Source: Planctomycetaceae bacterium (lineage in GTDB: Bacteria > Planctomycetota > Planctomycetia > Pirellulales > UBA1268). From it: 5,471 nucleotides of DNA. Location of the stretch: positions 1 through 5,471 of the forward strand of contig JAUWWJ010000136.1 in NCBI GenBank assembly GCA_030616935.1, given 5' to 3'. The notes under the pieces are model-generated. The model made no database searches. It saw only the letters and a program-made list of their open reading frames with translations, and had not been told where the DNA came from. The position numbers and the translations under genes were made by a program. Every line of letters begins with the position of its first letter. Position 1 is the stretch's first letter. This document shows positions 1 through 5,471 of the stretch, piece by piece.

Positions 1-1056
1 GAAACCGGACCAATAGCGCTTACCTCAAGAGGATCGGGCCAATTTACCGTAAAGAAACCAATAAAACTTTGCAGTGAAGGTCTCATTATAAACCGATCGG
101 TAGCTTCAGCGTCAAACCGTGCTCGCCTCATGAATGTTTCTACAAGTTTTGACTCTGTGCCACTCATGGGCTCCTTGCTGCGAACACTTGCTCGCAATCA
201 ACACGCCGACAGTCTTCCAGAAGCAAATAGAGAAGTCGCTCAGAAAATCGTCTGGCAATCATGTCGTGAGACTGATCAGGAGGCAGAGAAAAAATTTGCG
301 GCACTTTCAGACCAGATTGAAAACAGCTTCTGGCAGCCTTTGGTACGACTTGGCCTCAGTCCGACTCCAATCATGGAGACGACGGAAGACAGGGCTACAC
401 TTCGGTTGCGACTCAACGCTGACACCCAGTTGGCAGCTCACACCCCTCGACCTCGTGAGCCAGACGGAACACTCTTTGGCTATCAAGTTCATGAATCAAC
501 TATCAATAATGCTTGCGAGAGACTCGGGATTAAGGGCCAACGACTTGCACTGGAAGAACTCTTTATTCACGTACAACAACAGTTGGGTTTGGAACAAAAG
601 ATTCCAGAAGATCTACCGGAAGGTGTATCCGTTGCATTTGAACAAGTTGAACCAATTCGTGTTGACTTTGACCAAGGACTTATCCAGGTAAAAATCTCTA
701 TCGACGCTCTCGAGAGTGGTCGGCGAAACTGGTATGACGTTATTGGCGGCGTTACGTATAAGCCCGTCGCATCGGGAAACACTATTGTTCTCAAGCGAGA
801 GGGACCAATTCGTATCAGTGGACCCGGACACCGAGGACGGATTGAATTCACCTTGAGAACAATATTTGGGAAAATTTTCCCAAAAGAAAGACCTGTGCCT
901 ATAGTACCCAAAAAAATTACTGAACATCCTCGACTCCAAGATCTCACGACCCTGCAGGCGATGAGCTGGGACGGCTGGGTTGCAATCGCTCTCGGTGATA
1001 CTCCTCAACTCCAGACGGCAGAAAATCGAGAAGAACAACCTGCCGCCATCCGCTAG
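1..1056 (+). CDS. Conserved protein of unknown function, planctomycete-type (3' part, start lies upstream)
   Basis: The frame is open from the first base, so the gene is cut by the window edge; the ATG at 130 is internal rather than the true start. The visible 351 codons run without a stop to TAG at 1054-1056. I see no signal peptide, membrane helix or catalytic motif in this part. Segments such as ASASNRARL, TSFDSVPLMGSL, ARNQH, LRLRLNADTQLAAHTPRP and a C-terminal IFGKIFPKE/SWDGWVAIALGD resemble, from memory, a family of long conserved planctomycete proteins with no assigned function. The middle of the visible part has charged, helix-like stretches (ANREVAQKIVWQ, EAEKKFAALSDQIE), followed by strand-like alternating segments. 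Coding is supported by the long continuous frame and the coherent composition. A perfect 20-bp palindrome lies inside it at 865-884. Function: not assigned. Confidence 0.85.
   Translation, partial: ETGPIALTSRGSGQFTVKKPIKLCSEGLIINRSVASASNRARLMNVSTSFDSVPLMGSLLRTLARNQHADSLPEANREVAQKIVWQSCRETDQEAEKKFAALSDQIENSFWQPLVRLGLSPTPIMETTEDRATLRLRLNADTQLAAHTPRPREPDGTLFGYQVHESTINNACERLGIKGQRLALEELFIHVQQQLGLEQKIPEDLPEGVSVAFEQVEPIRVDFDQGLIQVKISIDALESGRRNWYDVIGGVTYKPVASGNTIVLKREGPIRISGPGHRGRIEFTLRTIFGKIFPKERPVPIVPKKITEHPRLQDLTTLQAMSWDGWVAIALGDTPQLQTAENREEQPAAIR
865..884. repeat. Perfect 20-bp palindrome inside the first coding region
   Basis: TTTGGGAAAA is followed directly by its reverse complement TTTTCCCAAA, with no spacer; symmetry breaks at 864/885. 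In frame it reads Phe-Gly-Lys-Ile-Phe-Pro-Lys, so it may simply be a by-product of the protein sequence. As DNA it could bind a dimeric protein; as RNA a zero-loop hairpin is sterically unfavourable. Confidence 0.6.
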
Positions 1057-1080
1057 GAAGCAACTCGTGACCACTCCTCG

Positions 1081-1090
1081 TACATATGTA
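1081..1090. repeat. 10-bp palindrome between the first gene and fumC
   Basis: TACATATGTA is identical to its reverse complement. It lies 24 bases after the stop of the first gene and just upstream of the possible fumC promoter. It could be an operator half or chance; palindromes of this length are not rare. Confidence 0.3.
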
Positions 1091-1101
1091 ACGTGGACGG
1101 G

Positions 1102-1130
1102 TTGCAAACAAGGCCAGCACCTCTGACAAT
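1102..1130 (+). promoter_or_regulatory. Possible sigma-70-type promoter for fumC
   Basis: TTGCAA at 1102-1107 matches the -35 consensus at 4 of 6 positions, and GACAAT at 1125-1130 matches the -10 consensus at 4 of 6. The spacing is the ideal 17 bases. Transcription would start near 1137, about 43 bases before the fumC start. The -10 element overlaps the left arm of the inverted repeat at 1124-1143, which would suit repression or another form of control. Matches this weak occur by chance, so this is a candidate only. Confidence 0.3.
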
Positions 1131-1143
1131 TTGGGAATTGTCA
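1124..1143. promoter_or_regulatory. Perfect 8-bp inverted repeat, possible operator or leader hairpin before fumC
   Basis: TGACAATT and AATTGTCA flank the 4-base spacer TGGG. All eight pairs match. No run of T follows, so it is not a typical intrinsic terminator. It lies 36 bases upstream of the fumC GTG and overlaps the candidate -10 box, so an operator is the more natural reading; a stem-loop in a longer read-through transcript is the alternative. Confidence 0.4.
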
Positions 1144-1166
1144 CCTGTTCCCAAACGCTTCTTCCG

Positions 1167-1172
1167 AAAGGA
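1167..1172 (+). promoter_or_regulatory. Ribosome binding site that fixes the fumC start
   Basis: AAAGGA lies 7 bases before GTG at 1180. This supports GTG 1180 over the longer in-frame GTG at 1093, whose extra 29 residues do not resemble fumarase and span the inverted repeat. Confidence 0.6.
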
Positions 1173-1179
1173 CTTCGCC

Positions 1180-2595
1180 GTGTCAAACCAGTCCGAATCA
1201 TTCCGAACAGAATCTGACAGTATCGGAGAAGTTCGAGTTCCCTCAGACCGTTACTGGGGTGCTCAAACTGAACGTTCGCGTGACAACTTCAAAATTGGTG
1301 TAGAACGCTTTCAATGGGGGCGTGCTGTGAAACGCGCCCTTGGCGTTCTGAAAAAATCAGCCGCTCTGGCAAATGGTGAGCTTGGACAGTTACCAGAAGA
1401 AAAAGTTGATCTCATCGTCCAGGCATCCAATGAAGTTATTAACGGCACGCTTGATGATCATTTTCCACTTGTTGTATTCCAAACTGGTAGTGGCACACAA
1501 TCCAACATGAATGCAAATGAGGTTATCTCAAATCGAGCAATAGAGATTGCCGGTGGAGATATGGGGTCAAAAAAACCAATTCACCCCAATGATGATGTGA
1601 ATCGTGGACAATCTTCAAATGACACGTTTCCAACGGCAATGCATATTGCAGCCGTAGACGTTGTTCATAGCCGTCTGATCCCGGCTGTTCAATTATTACG
1701 AGATGTATTCGCTGATCTTGAACAGCGTTATAGTGCGATTGTAAAGATTGGACGAACTCATCTACAGGACGCAACTCCAATCACACTGGGTCAGGAGATC
1801 TCGAGTTGGCGCACTCAACTAGATGAAAGAATTCTGGGACTAGAACGTGCTTTACCGGGCCTCTACGAACTGGCAATCGGTGGAACTGCCGTTGGAACAG
1901 GTCTCAACGCCCATCCTAATTTCGGCGAAAAGGCCGCGGCTTTCATCTCGAGGGAAACTGACCACCCCTTCGTCTCAGCATCGAATAAATTTGCAGCTCT
2001 TGCTGCCCATGACGCACTTGTAGAAGTGAGTGCAGCTGAACGTGGGCTTGCAATGGCTCTTCTGAAAATTGCCAACGACATCCGCTGGTTAGCAAGCGGC
2101 CCTCGCTGCGGCATTGGTGAAATAGCTATACCCGAGAATGAACCTGGGAGCTCAATTATGCCTGGAAAAGTCAACCCGACTCAATGCGAAGCATTGACTA
2201 TGGTTTGTGCTCAGGTTTTTGGTAACGATGCAACCGTAGCCTTTGCTGGGAGCCAAGGAAATTTTCAACTGAATGTCTACAAGCCAGTGATGCTTCATAA
2301 TGTATTGGAAAGCGCGGATCTACTTGCAGATGGCTGCGACTCAATGCGTATTCATTGTGCAACTGGAATAACACCGAATCTAGATCGCATAGAACAACAC
2401 CTCAACGATTCGCTTATGCTCGTGACAGCACTCAATACACACATCGGGTATGAAAACTCTGCGAAGATTGCAAAAAAGGCTCACGCTGATGGAACAAGCC
2501 TGAAAGAAGCAGCGGTTGCACTTGGTCTTGTTACTTCTGAGCAATATGACAAATGGGTTGTGCCAGTTGAAATGACACGCCCACTTTCAGTTTGA
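1180..2595 (+). CDS. fumC: Fumarate hydratase, class II (fumarase C)
   Basis: This enzyme reversibly hydrates fumarate to L-malate in the TCA cycle; the class II form is an iron-independent, cytoplasmic homotetramer. The 471-residue product fits the usual family length of about 460-470. All active-site blocks are present and align with E. coli FumC at a constant offset of +6: S104 and T106 in [14 protein letters not shown]135 in HPNDDVN (B site), S145-S146-N147, H194 in [10 protein letters not shown] (E. coli H188), and S324 in the signature [13 protein letters not shown] (catalytic S318) with K330 and N332. No key residue is missing, so it should be active. The start is GTG, chosen because AAAGGA lies 7 bases upstream and the protein then begins [20 protein letters not shown], as fumarases do. 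It is separated by 123 bases from the gene upstream, so it probably has its own promoter. Related superfamily members (aspartase, argininosuccinate lyase) are less likely given the complete fumarase-type blocks. Confidence 0.97.
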   Translation: MSNQSESFRTESDSIGEVRVPSDRYWGAQTERSRDNFKIGVERFQWGRAVKRALGVLKKSAALANGELGQLPEEKVDLIVQASNEVINGTLDDHFPLVVFQTGSGTQSNMNANEVISNRAIEIAGGDMGSKKPIHPNDDVNRGQSSNDTFPTAMHIAAVDVVHSRLIPAVQLLRDVFADLEQRYSAIVKIGRTHLQDATPITLGQEISSWRTQLDERILGLERALPGLYELAIGGTAVGTGLNAHPNFGEKAAAFISRETDHPFVSASNKFAALAAHDALVEVSAAERGLAMALLKIANDIRWLASGPRCGIGEIAIPENEPGSSIMPGKVNPTQCEALTMVCAQVFGNDATVAFAGSQGNFQLNVYKPVMLHNVLESADLLADGCDSMRIHCATGITPNLDRIEQHLNDSLMLVTALNTHIGYENSAKIAKKAHADGTSLKEAAVALGLVTSEQYDKWVVPVEMTRPLSV

Positions 2596-2652
2596 TCCTT
2601 TAGCGGCTTTATTCTCATCCCAATCGAAAAGTCAAAACTGCGGCCCCCAATC

Positions 2653-4047
2653 TCACTGCTGAGAAGGCAAACGCTCCACAGATTCATCGTGAACTATCTG
2701 AACACGTATCTCTCCTCGACACTCTCGAAGCCGGCCCGGTAAATTATTGATCTTCAGAAAGATTGGGCCGGTGTGACCTGCCGTAATATTTACTTCGGCA
2801 CCTTCGCCGATTAATTCAAAGTGAGATTGCGGCCCTTTGTTGACCCATTGAGCTGCAAGAAGCCGCCCCAGTGGCTTGCCACGATACCAGTCAAACGAGA
2901 TGCCATCGGCTGTACTTCCCAGATCCAACTGACCATCTCCACTTTGAATAGTGCCAACTGAGCAGAACCCCGTAGCCTTAAGTCGGTATCGTTGGCCGGC
3001 CTCCAGACGCCAACCCGGATTCTGCCAGCCACGATTAGCAGCGACAGAACTTGTGAGCCACTTATCTGCAACGGGGCCTCCCTGAGACCAATCGATAACC
3101 ATCGAGTCCGTGTCGTATCCGTAATCCAGTTCGGAAATAAAGGCATTAAAGTCACGGCTTCCCACACTTGGGTTCCAGCTCGCATGCGTAGTCAAACGGT
3201 GTGTCATTCGCTCGTCAAATGGGCCTTGCTCCATTGCAACAAACGCCTTTTTGTACCGCGGATGCGTCGCTAGGAAAGCCACTACCGACCACGCTAGTGC
3301 GTAGGAATTAATTGTGCCATGACGTGTCGGACGAAGCTTGAATACATCCTGGATTCCCACTGCTTGACCTGCATTGCAAAGGCGACGAATTGTCTCAATA
3401 CGACCAAGCTGCTCGACTTCATTCGGTGAGGATGGTATCGGAGTGTGCTCAAATACCTTTTCTTCTTTCACCAGCCGATGTGTTGCCAACCACTCTGCTA
3501 TGCCTTCGGTATACCATGCAGGTGCACTCATTTTTAGTAAGGTCGCCGTAAATGCATGAACACCTTCATGCAACATAAGATGACGTCGATATGCTGGATT
3601 TGACTGATCAACAAACCAAAACCGGTAGTGATCACAATACCCATTTGTAAAATCAGGAATTGTATCGGGCAGCAAGCCGGCCTCTCGAAATCGCTCTCGA
3701 TCAACAATCAAACAAGCACAGACCTTCCAGTCTGAAATAACGGATAATGGAACGCTGTAGTGGTCTGCCCAGACATTAACAGCCTCATCAAAGACTTCTG
3801 GCAATTCTTCCATATCATCACCAGCACGACGAGGACGATCTGTAACCAAAACCAGATGATCACTCTCAAAAACTTGTAAACCTGCAAGTCGCGATCGATG
3901 AATAAGATTCTTCCAGTCGAAATTTACAGGATGAGAATATAACTTCGCATGATCCGCTTTTTGTTCACCTGCCAGAACATGCACTGGGAGAAACAGAAGA
4001 GTAAGAAACACGAGGATGACGGCTTGCTGCATCAAGCAGCATTTCAT
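2653..4047 (-). CDS. Secreted zinc-metallopeptidase-like protein with C-terminal LecA-like beta-sandwich domain
   Basis: The 464-residue product (from ATG 4047) begins MKCCLMQQ and has a hydrophobic core at about residues 9-27 ending HVLA, a good signal peptide with cleavage near residue 26. A gluzincin-type motif follows: HEGVH (H160, E161, H164) and, 17 residues on, WYTEGIAEW, where E181 fits the third zinc ligand and E185 the supporting acid of thermolysin-like enzymes. This layout resembles the DUF1570/peptidase-MA group; the substrate is unknown. Residues about 328-453 resemble the beta-sandwich of the galactose lectin LecA (PA-IL), including GISFDWYRGKPLGRLLAAQ and a terminal NNLPGRLRECRGEIRVQI. 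The LecA calcium/sugar ligands are not kept there, so sugar binding is doubtful. It is convergent with fumC (57-base gap) and divergent from the nuclease gene. An alternative TTG start at 4137 has a strong GGAGGT site and would add 30 residues; I prefer ATG 4047 for its compact signal peptide. Confidence 0.85.
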   Translation of the reverse strand: MKCCLMQQAVILVFLTLLFLPVHVLAGEQKADHAKLYSHPVNFDWKNLIHRSRLAGLQVFESDHLVLVTDRPRRAGDDMEELPEVFDEAVNVWADHYSVPLSVISDWKVCACLIVDRERFREAGLLPDTIPDFTNGYCDHYRFWFVDQSNPAYRRHLMLHEGVHAFTATLLKMSAPAWYTEGIAEWLATHRLVKEEKVFEHTPIPSSPNEVEQLGRIETIRRLCNAGQAVGIQDVFKLRPTRHGTINSYALAWSVVAFLATHPRYKKAFVAMEQGPFDERMTHRLTTHASWNPSVGSRDFNAFISELDYGYDTDSMVIDWSQGGPVADKWLTSSVAANRGWQNPGWRLEAGQRYRLKATGFCSVGTIQSGDGQLDLGSTADGISFDWYRGKPLGRLLAAQWVNKGPQSHFELIGEGAEVNITAGHTGPIFLKINNLPGRLRECRGEIRVQIVHDESVERLPSQQ

Positions 4048-4142
4048 TGAAGAGCATGTCCGAGACGATTTTCGGCGAACTATAAGCGAAAGAGCTCCTT
4101 CCAACCGGAAATGCTCCCAGAATCTTCCAGCGCGCAAGAACC

Positions 4143-4148
4143 ACCTCC
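4143..4148 (-). promoter_or_regulatory. Strong Shine-Dalgarno-like site before an alternative TTG start of the metallopeptidase gene
   Basis: On the minus strand GGAGGT is followed after 5 bases by TTG (4137-4135), in frame with the peptidase. Sequence upstream of the preferred ATG at 4047 has no clear Shine-Dalgarno match. If TTG is used, the signal peptide would carry an arginine-rich extension of 30 residues. Confidence 0.35.
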
Positions 4149-4171
4149 AAGCGGGATAAATAGGGGGACTG

Positions 4172-4201
4172 TTGAAGGGAATATATGTTAATTTTCATAA
4201 A
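4172..4201 (+). promoter_or_regulatory. Weak candidate promoter for the nuclease gene
   Basis: TTGAAG (4172-4177) and CATAAA (4196-4201) each match the sigma-70 consensus at 4 of 6 positions, with an 18-base spacer, in the AT-rich part of the divergent region. This is a weak match and could be chance. Confidence 0.2.
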
Positions 4202-4320
4202 GGGGGCAGCATTAAAAGGATTTTCCGGCGCGAGCAGCTGTGTTTTGCCGAAAAACAGAAGAAGCGATGCGTGTCTGTGTGATTATTCCCAATGCCTTTA
4301 CCTTCCAGCTGCAGTGGATC

Positions 4321-5439
4321 ATGATAAAAATCATTTCGAAAAACACATCTGCAATTTCGGAGGCCGGCCGTTGTCGCGACTGGTTTATTTATTTTTGTTG
4401 TTCACTGATTAGTACGACAGGTTTCGCCCAGCAGGTCATTCTCCTACCGGGCACAGCCCACGTACCAGTAAATCGCATTCAAGCGCCTGGATATATTCCA
4501 CCACCACCAACGGTCCGTCGACCTTGGTGGTTTACCGTCCAGACAGTTTCTGGTCCTGGAGCTGTCATGCCGGTACCGCGAGTAACACATTACCGCCCCC
4601 AAGTCTTCCGATTTCCAGCCCAAGCGTCGGTCCTTGCTGGTAAACCAATCACTCCACCAACGAGTACCTTTCCTTCACAATGGGCTTCAGCTCCGCCGAT
4701 AACACCATCAGCCCCAGTTGCTCAAAAGACTGAATTGGCGCCGCCATCTTCCTGGGCTCCGAGCGTTGGTTCGCCACCTCCACAAACAAGGCAAGAACCA
4801 CAAAAACCGCTGCCGCCCCCAGCACCACTGAAACAAGCATCCCCTTCTTTGGCAACACAACCACCACCTTCAGGCAATTGGGCGACAATTGCGATTGATG
4901 CGAGTGAACCTCAGTCCAATGCTTTGGCAGTCACAATTCCAGCTGAACCGGACAGTCTTCTGGCGGCACAGCCTCAACAAAATGCCCCTCAGAAGGTTAC
5001 AGCATCCGCACAACCTGTGAGCATCCCTCAACCACCAGCACCCGCACCCACCGCCTCAGTGTCCTGGTGGCGATGCATTGGCGTCACAGATGGTGATACG
5101 TTCACCTGCCTTGATACGGCTGGGAAGCAACAAAAAGTTCGTGTTTTTGCAATTGATGCGCCTGAACTTGGTCAACCGTATGGACGTGACGCACGAGACA
5201 CACTTGCAGAATTAGTATTTGGCAAATCACTTGCTGTTGTCCCAATAAGCAGTACTGCGGACGGACTCGTGATTTGCAAAGTCTCTGTGGACGGGAAAGA
5301 TATCGGGCGTGAGATGGTGGTTGCGGGTGCAGCATGGACTCTACCGCAATCAGAGAGTTCACTTACCAAGGACCAGCAAGATGCCAAAAATGGCAAACGA
5401 GGCCTCTGGTCAGGGGCTTCGCCAACACCACCGTGGTAA
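4321..5439 (+). CDS. Secreted thermonuclease-like protein with long proline-rich linker
   Basis: The C-terminal domain (residues about 249-372 from ATG 4321) is a staphylococcal-nuclease-like fold: GVTDGDTFTC, KVRVFAIDAPE, DGKDIGREMVVAGAAW, and the usual ending with KRGLWS and PPW. Such enzymes cut DNA and RNA using calcium. D259, R274, D279 and E282 match SNase D21, R35, D40 and E43. The expected Arg87 position is leucine (L316, in TADGLVICK), so activity is uncertain. Ahead of it, about residues 60-245 form a Pro/Ala/Ser/Gln-rich, probably disordered linker. The N-terminus has a hydrophobic stretch (WFIYFCCSLIST) ending TGFA before QQ, consistent with a signal peptide. The start is unsure: in-frame options are GTG 4240, ATG 4267 and ATG 4321, none with a good ribosome site. 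I chose 4321 as giving the shortest plausible leader. A TTG at 4371 with a strong site lies in another frame, suggesting a frameshift. The stop is TAA at 5437. Confidence 0.85.
   Translation: MIKIISKNTSAISEAGRCRDWFIYFCCSLISTTGFAQQVILLPGTAHVPVNRIQAPGYIPPPPTVRRPWWFTVQTVSGPGAVMPVPRVTHYRPQVFRFPAQASVLAGKPITPPTSTFPSQWASAPPITPSAPVAQKTELAPPSSWAPSVGSPPPQTRQEPQKPLPPPAPLKQASPSLATQPPPSGNWATIAIDASEPQSNALAVTIPAEPDSLLAAQPQQNAPQKVTASAQPVSIPQPPAPAPTASVSWWRCIGVTDGDTFTCLDTAGKQQKVRVFAIDAPELGQPYGRDARDTLAELVFGKSLAVVPISSTADGLVICKVSVDGKDIGREMVVAGAAWTLPQSESSLTKDQQDAKNGKRGLWSGASPTPPW
4359..4363 (+). promoter_or_regulatory. Shine-Dalgarno-like GGAGG before an out-of-frame TTG at the nuclease gene start
   Basis: GGAGG lies 7 bases before TTG at 4371. 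That TTG opens a 13-codon frame reading MSRLVYLFLLFTD, with its stop at 4410-4412, one frame away from the nuclease. It is the best ribosome site near this gene, yet it serves the wrong frame in the sequence as given. Confidence 0.4.
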
Positions 5440-5471
5440 TACCGAAAAGCGACTGTGACACCTTGGCAGCA

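Larger units (their letters stand above)
4048..4320. other. Divergent intergenic region between the metallopeptidase and nuclease genes
   Basis: The region separates two outward-facing genes and must hold promoters for both. Its AT-rich core is around 4178-4200. I see no tRNA, riboswitch, strong inverted repeat or repeat array. Part of it may be coding if the alternative starts (TTG 4137 on the minus strand; GTG 4240 or ATG 4267 on the plus strand) are used. Confidence 0.5.

Noticed and set aside
134..691. 185-residue open frame on the plus strand overlapping the first gene
   Set aside because: It lies wholly inside a longer, better-supported frame and its product has no coherent pattern; a shadow frame.
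1093..1179. N-terminal extension of fumarase from GTG 1093
   Set aside because: The extra 29 residues are unlike fumarase, cover the inverted repeat and candidate promoter, and GTG 1180 has a well-placed AAAGGA.
613..1201. Minus-strand open frames opposite the first gene and the fumC leader
   Set aside because: They are antisense to a convincing coding region and have no recognisable motifs or ribosome sites.
2588..2652. Possible terminator between the convergent fumC and peptidase genes
   Set aside because: CAGTTTGA and TCAAAACTG can pair only with a bulge and a loop of over 30 bases, and no GC-rich stem with a T run is present.
2731..2771. CCGGCCC/GGGCCGG inverted repeat near the 3' end of the peptidase gene
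   Set aside because: Only 7 bp with a 27-base spacer, inside coding sequence for Gly-Pro and Pro-Gly codons; no T run, so not a convincing terminator.
4048..4137. Twin-arginine export signal in the extended peptidase N-terminus (VRRKSS)
   Set aside because: It lacks the S-R-R-x-F-L-K pattern and lies in the extension from the less-favoured TTG start.
3965..4198. 77-residue minus-strand frame starting at ATG 4198
   Set aside because: It overlaps the peptidase signal peptide in another frame and has no recognisable features.
4185..4412. 75-residue plus-strand frame ahead of the nuclease
   Set aside because: Most of it looks non-coding; only its last 13 codons (from TTG 4371) are of interest, and these are treated as a possible frameshifted nuclease start.
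4649..4888. Hydrophobic minus-strand frame opposite the proline-rich linker
   Set aside because: Its valine/leucine/glycine-rich make-up is what the reverse complement of proline/glutamine codons gives; no independent evidence.

Overview
The window most likely comes from a planctomycete (Planctomycetota). The first gene looks like a conserved protein family I associate with planctomycetes. The third gene joins a metallopeptidase domain to a beta-sandwich carrying the 'WYRGKPLGRLLAA' type of motif that I also remember from planctomycete proteins. Base composition is moderate, near 50% GC by eye, and start codons are mixed. This placement rests on protein resemblance from memory, not on a database search.

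Layout: (1) Bases 1-1056, plus strand, hold the 3' part of a gene that begins upstream of the window; its function is unknown. (2) A 123-base gap holds a perfect 8-bp inverted repeat, a 10-bp palindrome and a possible promoter. It leads into a complete class II fumarase gene (fumC, GTG start at 1180, stop at 2595). (3) Convergent to fumC, on the minus strand, is a secreted zinc-metallopeptidase-like protein (HEGVH plus EGIAE) with a C-terminal LecA-like beta-sandwich. (4) Diverging from it on the plus strand is a secreted protein with a long proline/alanine-rich linker and a C-terminal staphylococcal-nuclease-like (thermonuclease) domain, ending at 5439. The last 32 bases hold nothing I can call.

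How the genes fit together: fumarase is a central-metabolism enzyme of the TCA cycle, and I see no functional link to its neighbours. The peptidase and nuclease genes are divergent and share an intergenic region; both products appear to be exported, so related roles at the cell surface or in the periplasm are possible but unproven. I see no mobile element, CRISPR array, RNA gene or clear defence system. The points most worth a second look are the nuclease gene's start, which has a well-placed Shine-Dalgarno/TTG signal in the wrong frame and so suggests a one-base frameshift; leucine at the expected catalytic Arg87 position of the nuclease; the lectin-like domain without its sugar/calcium ligands; and a perfect 20-bp palindrome inside the first gene.
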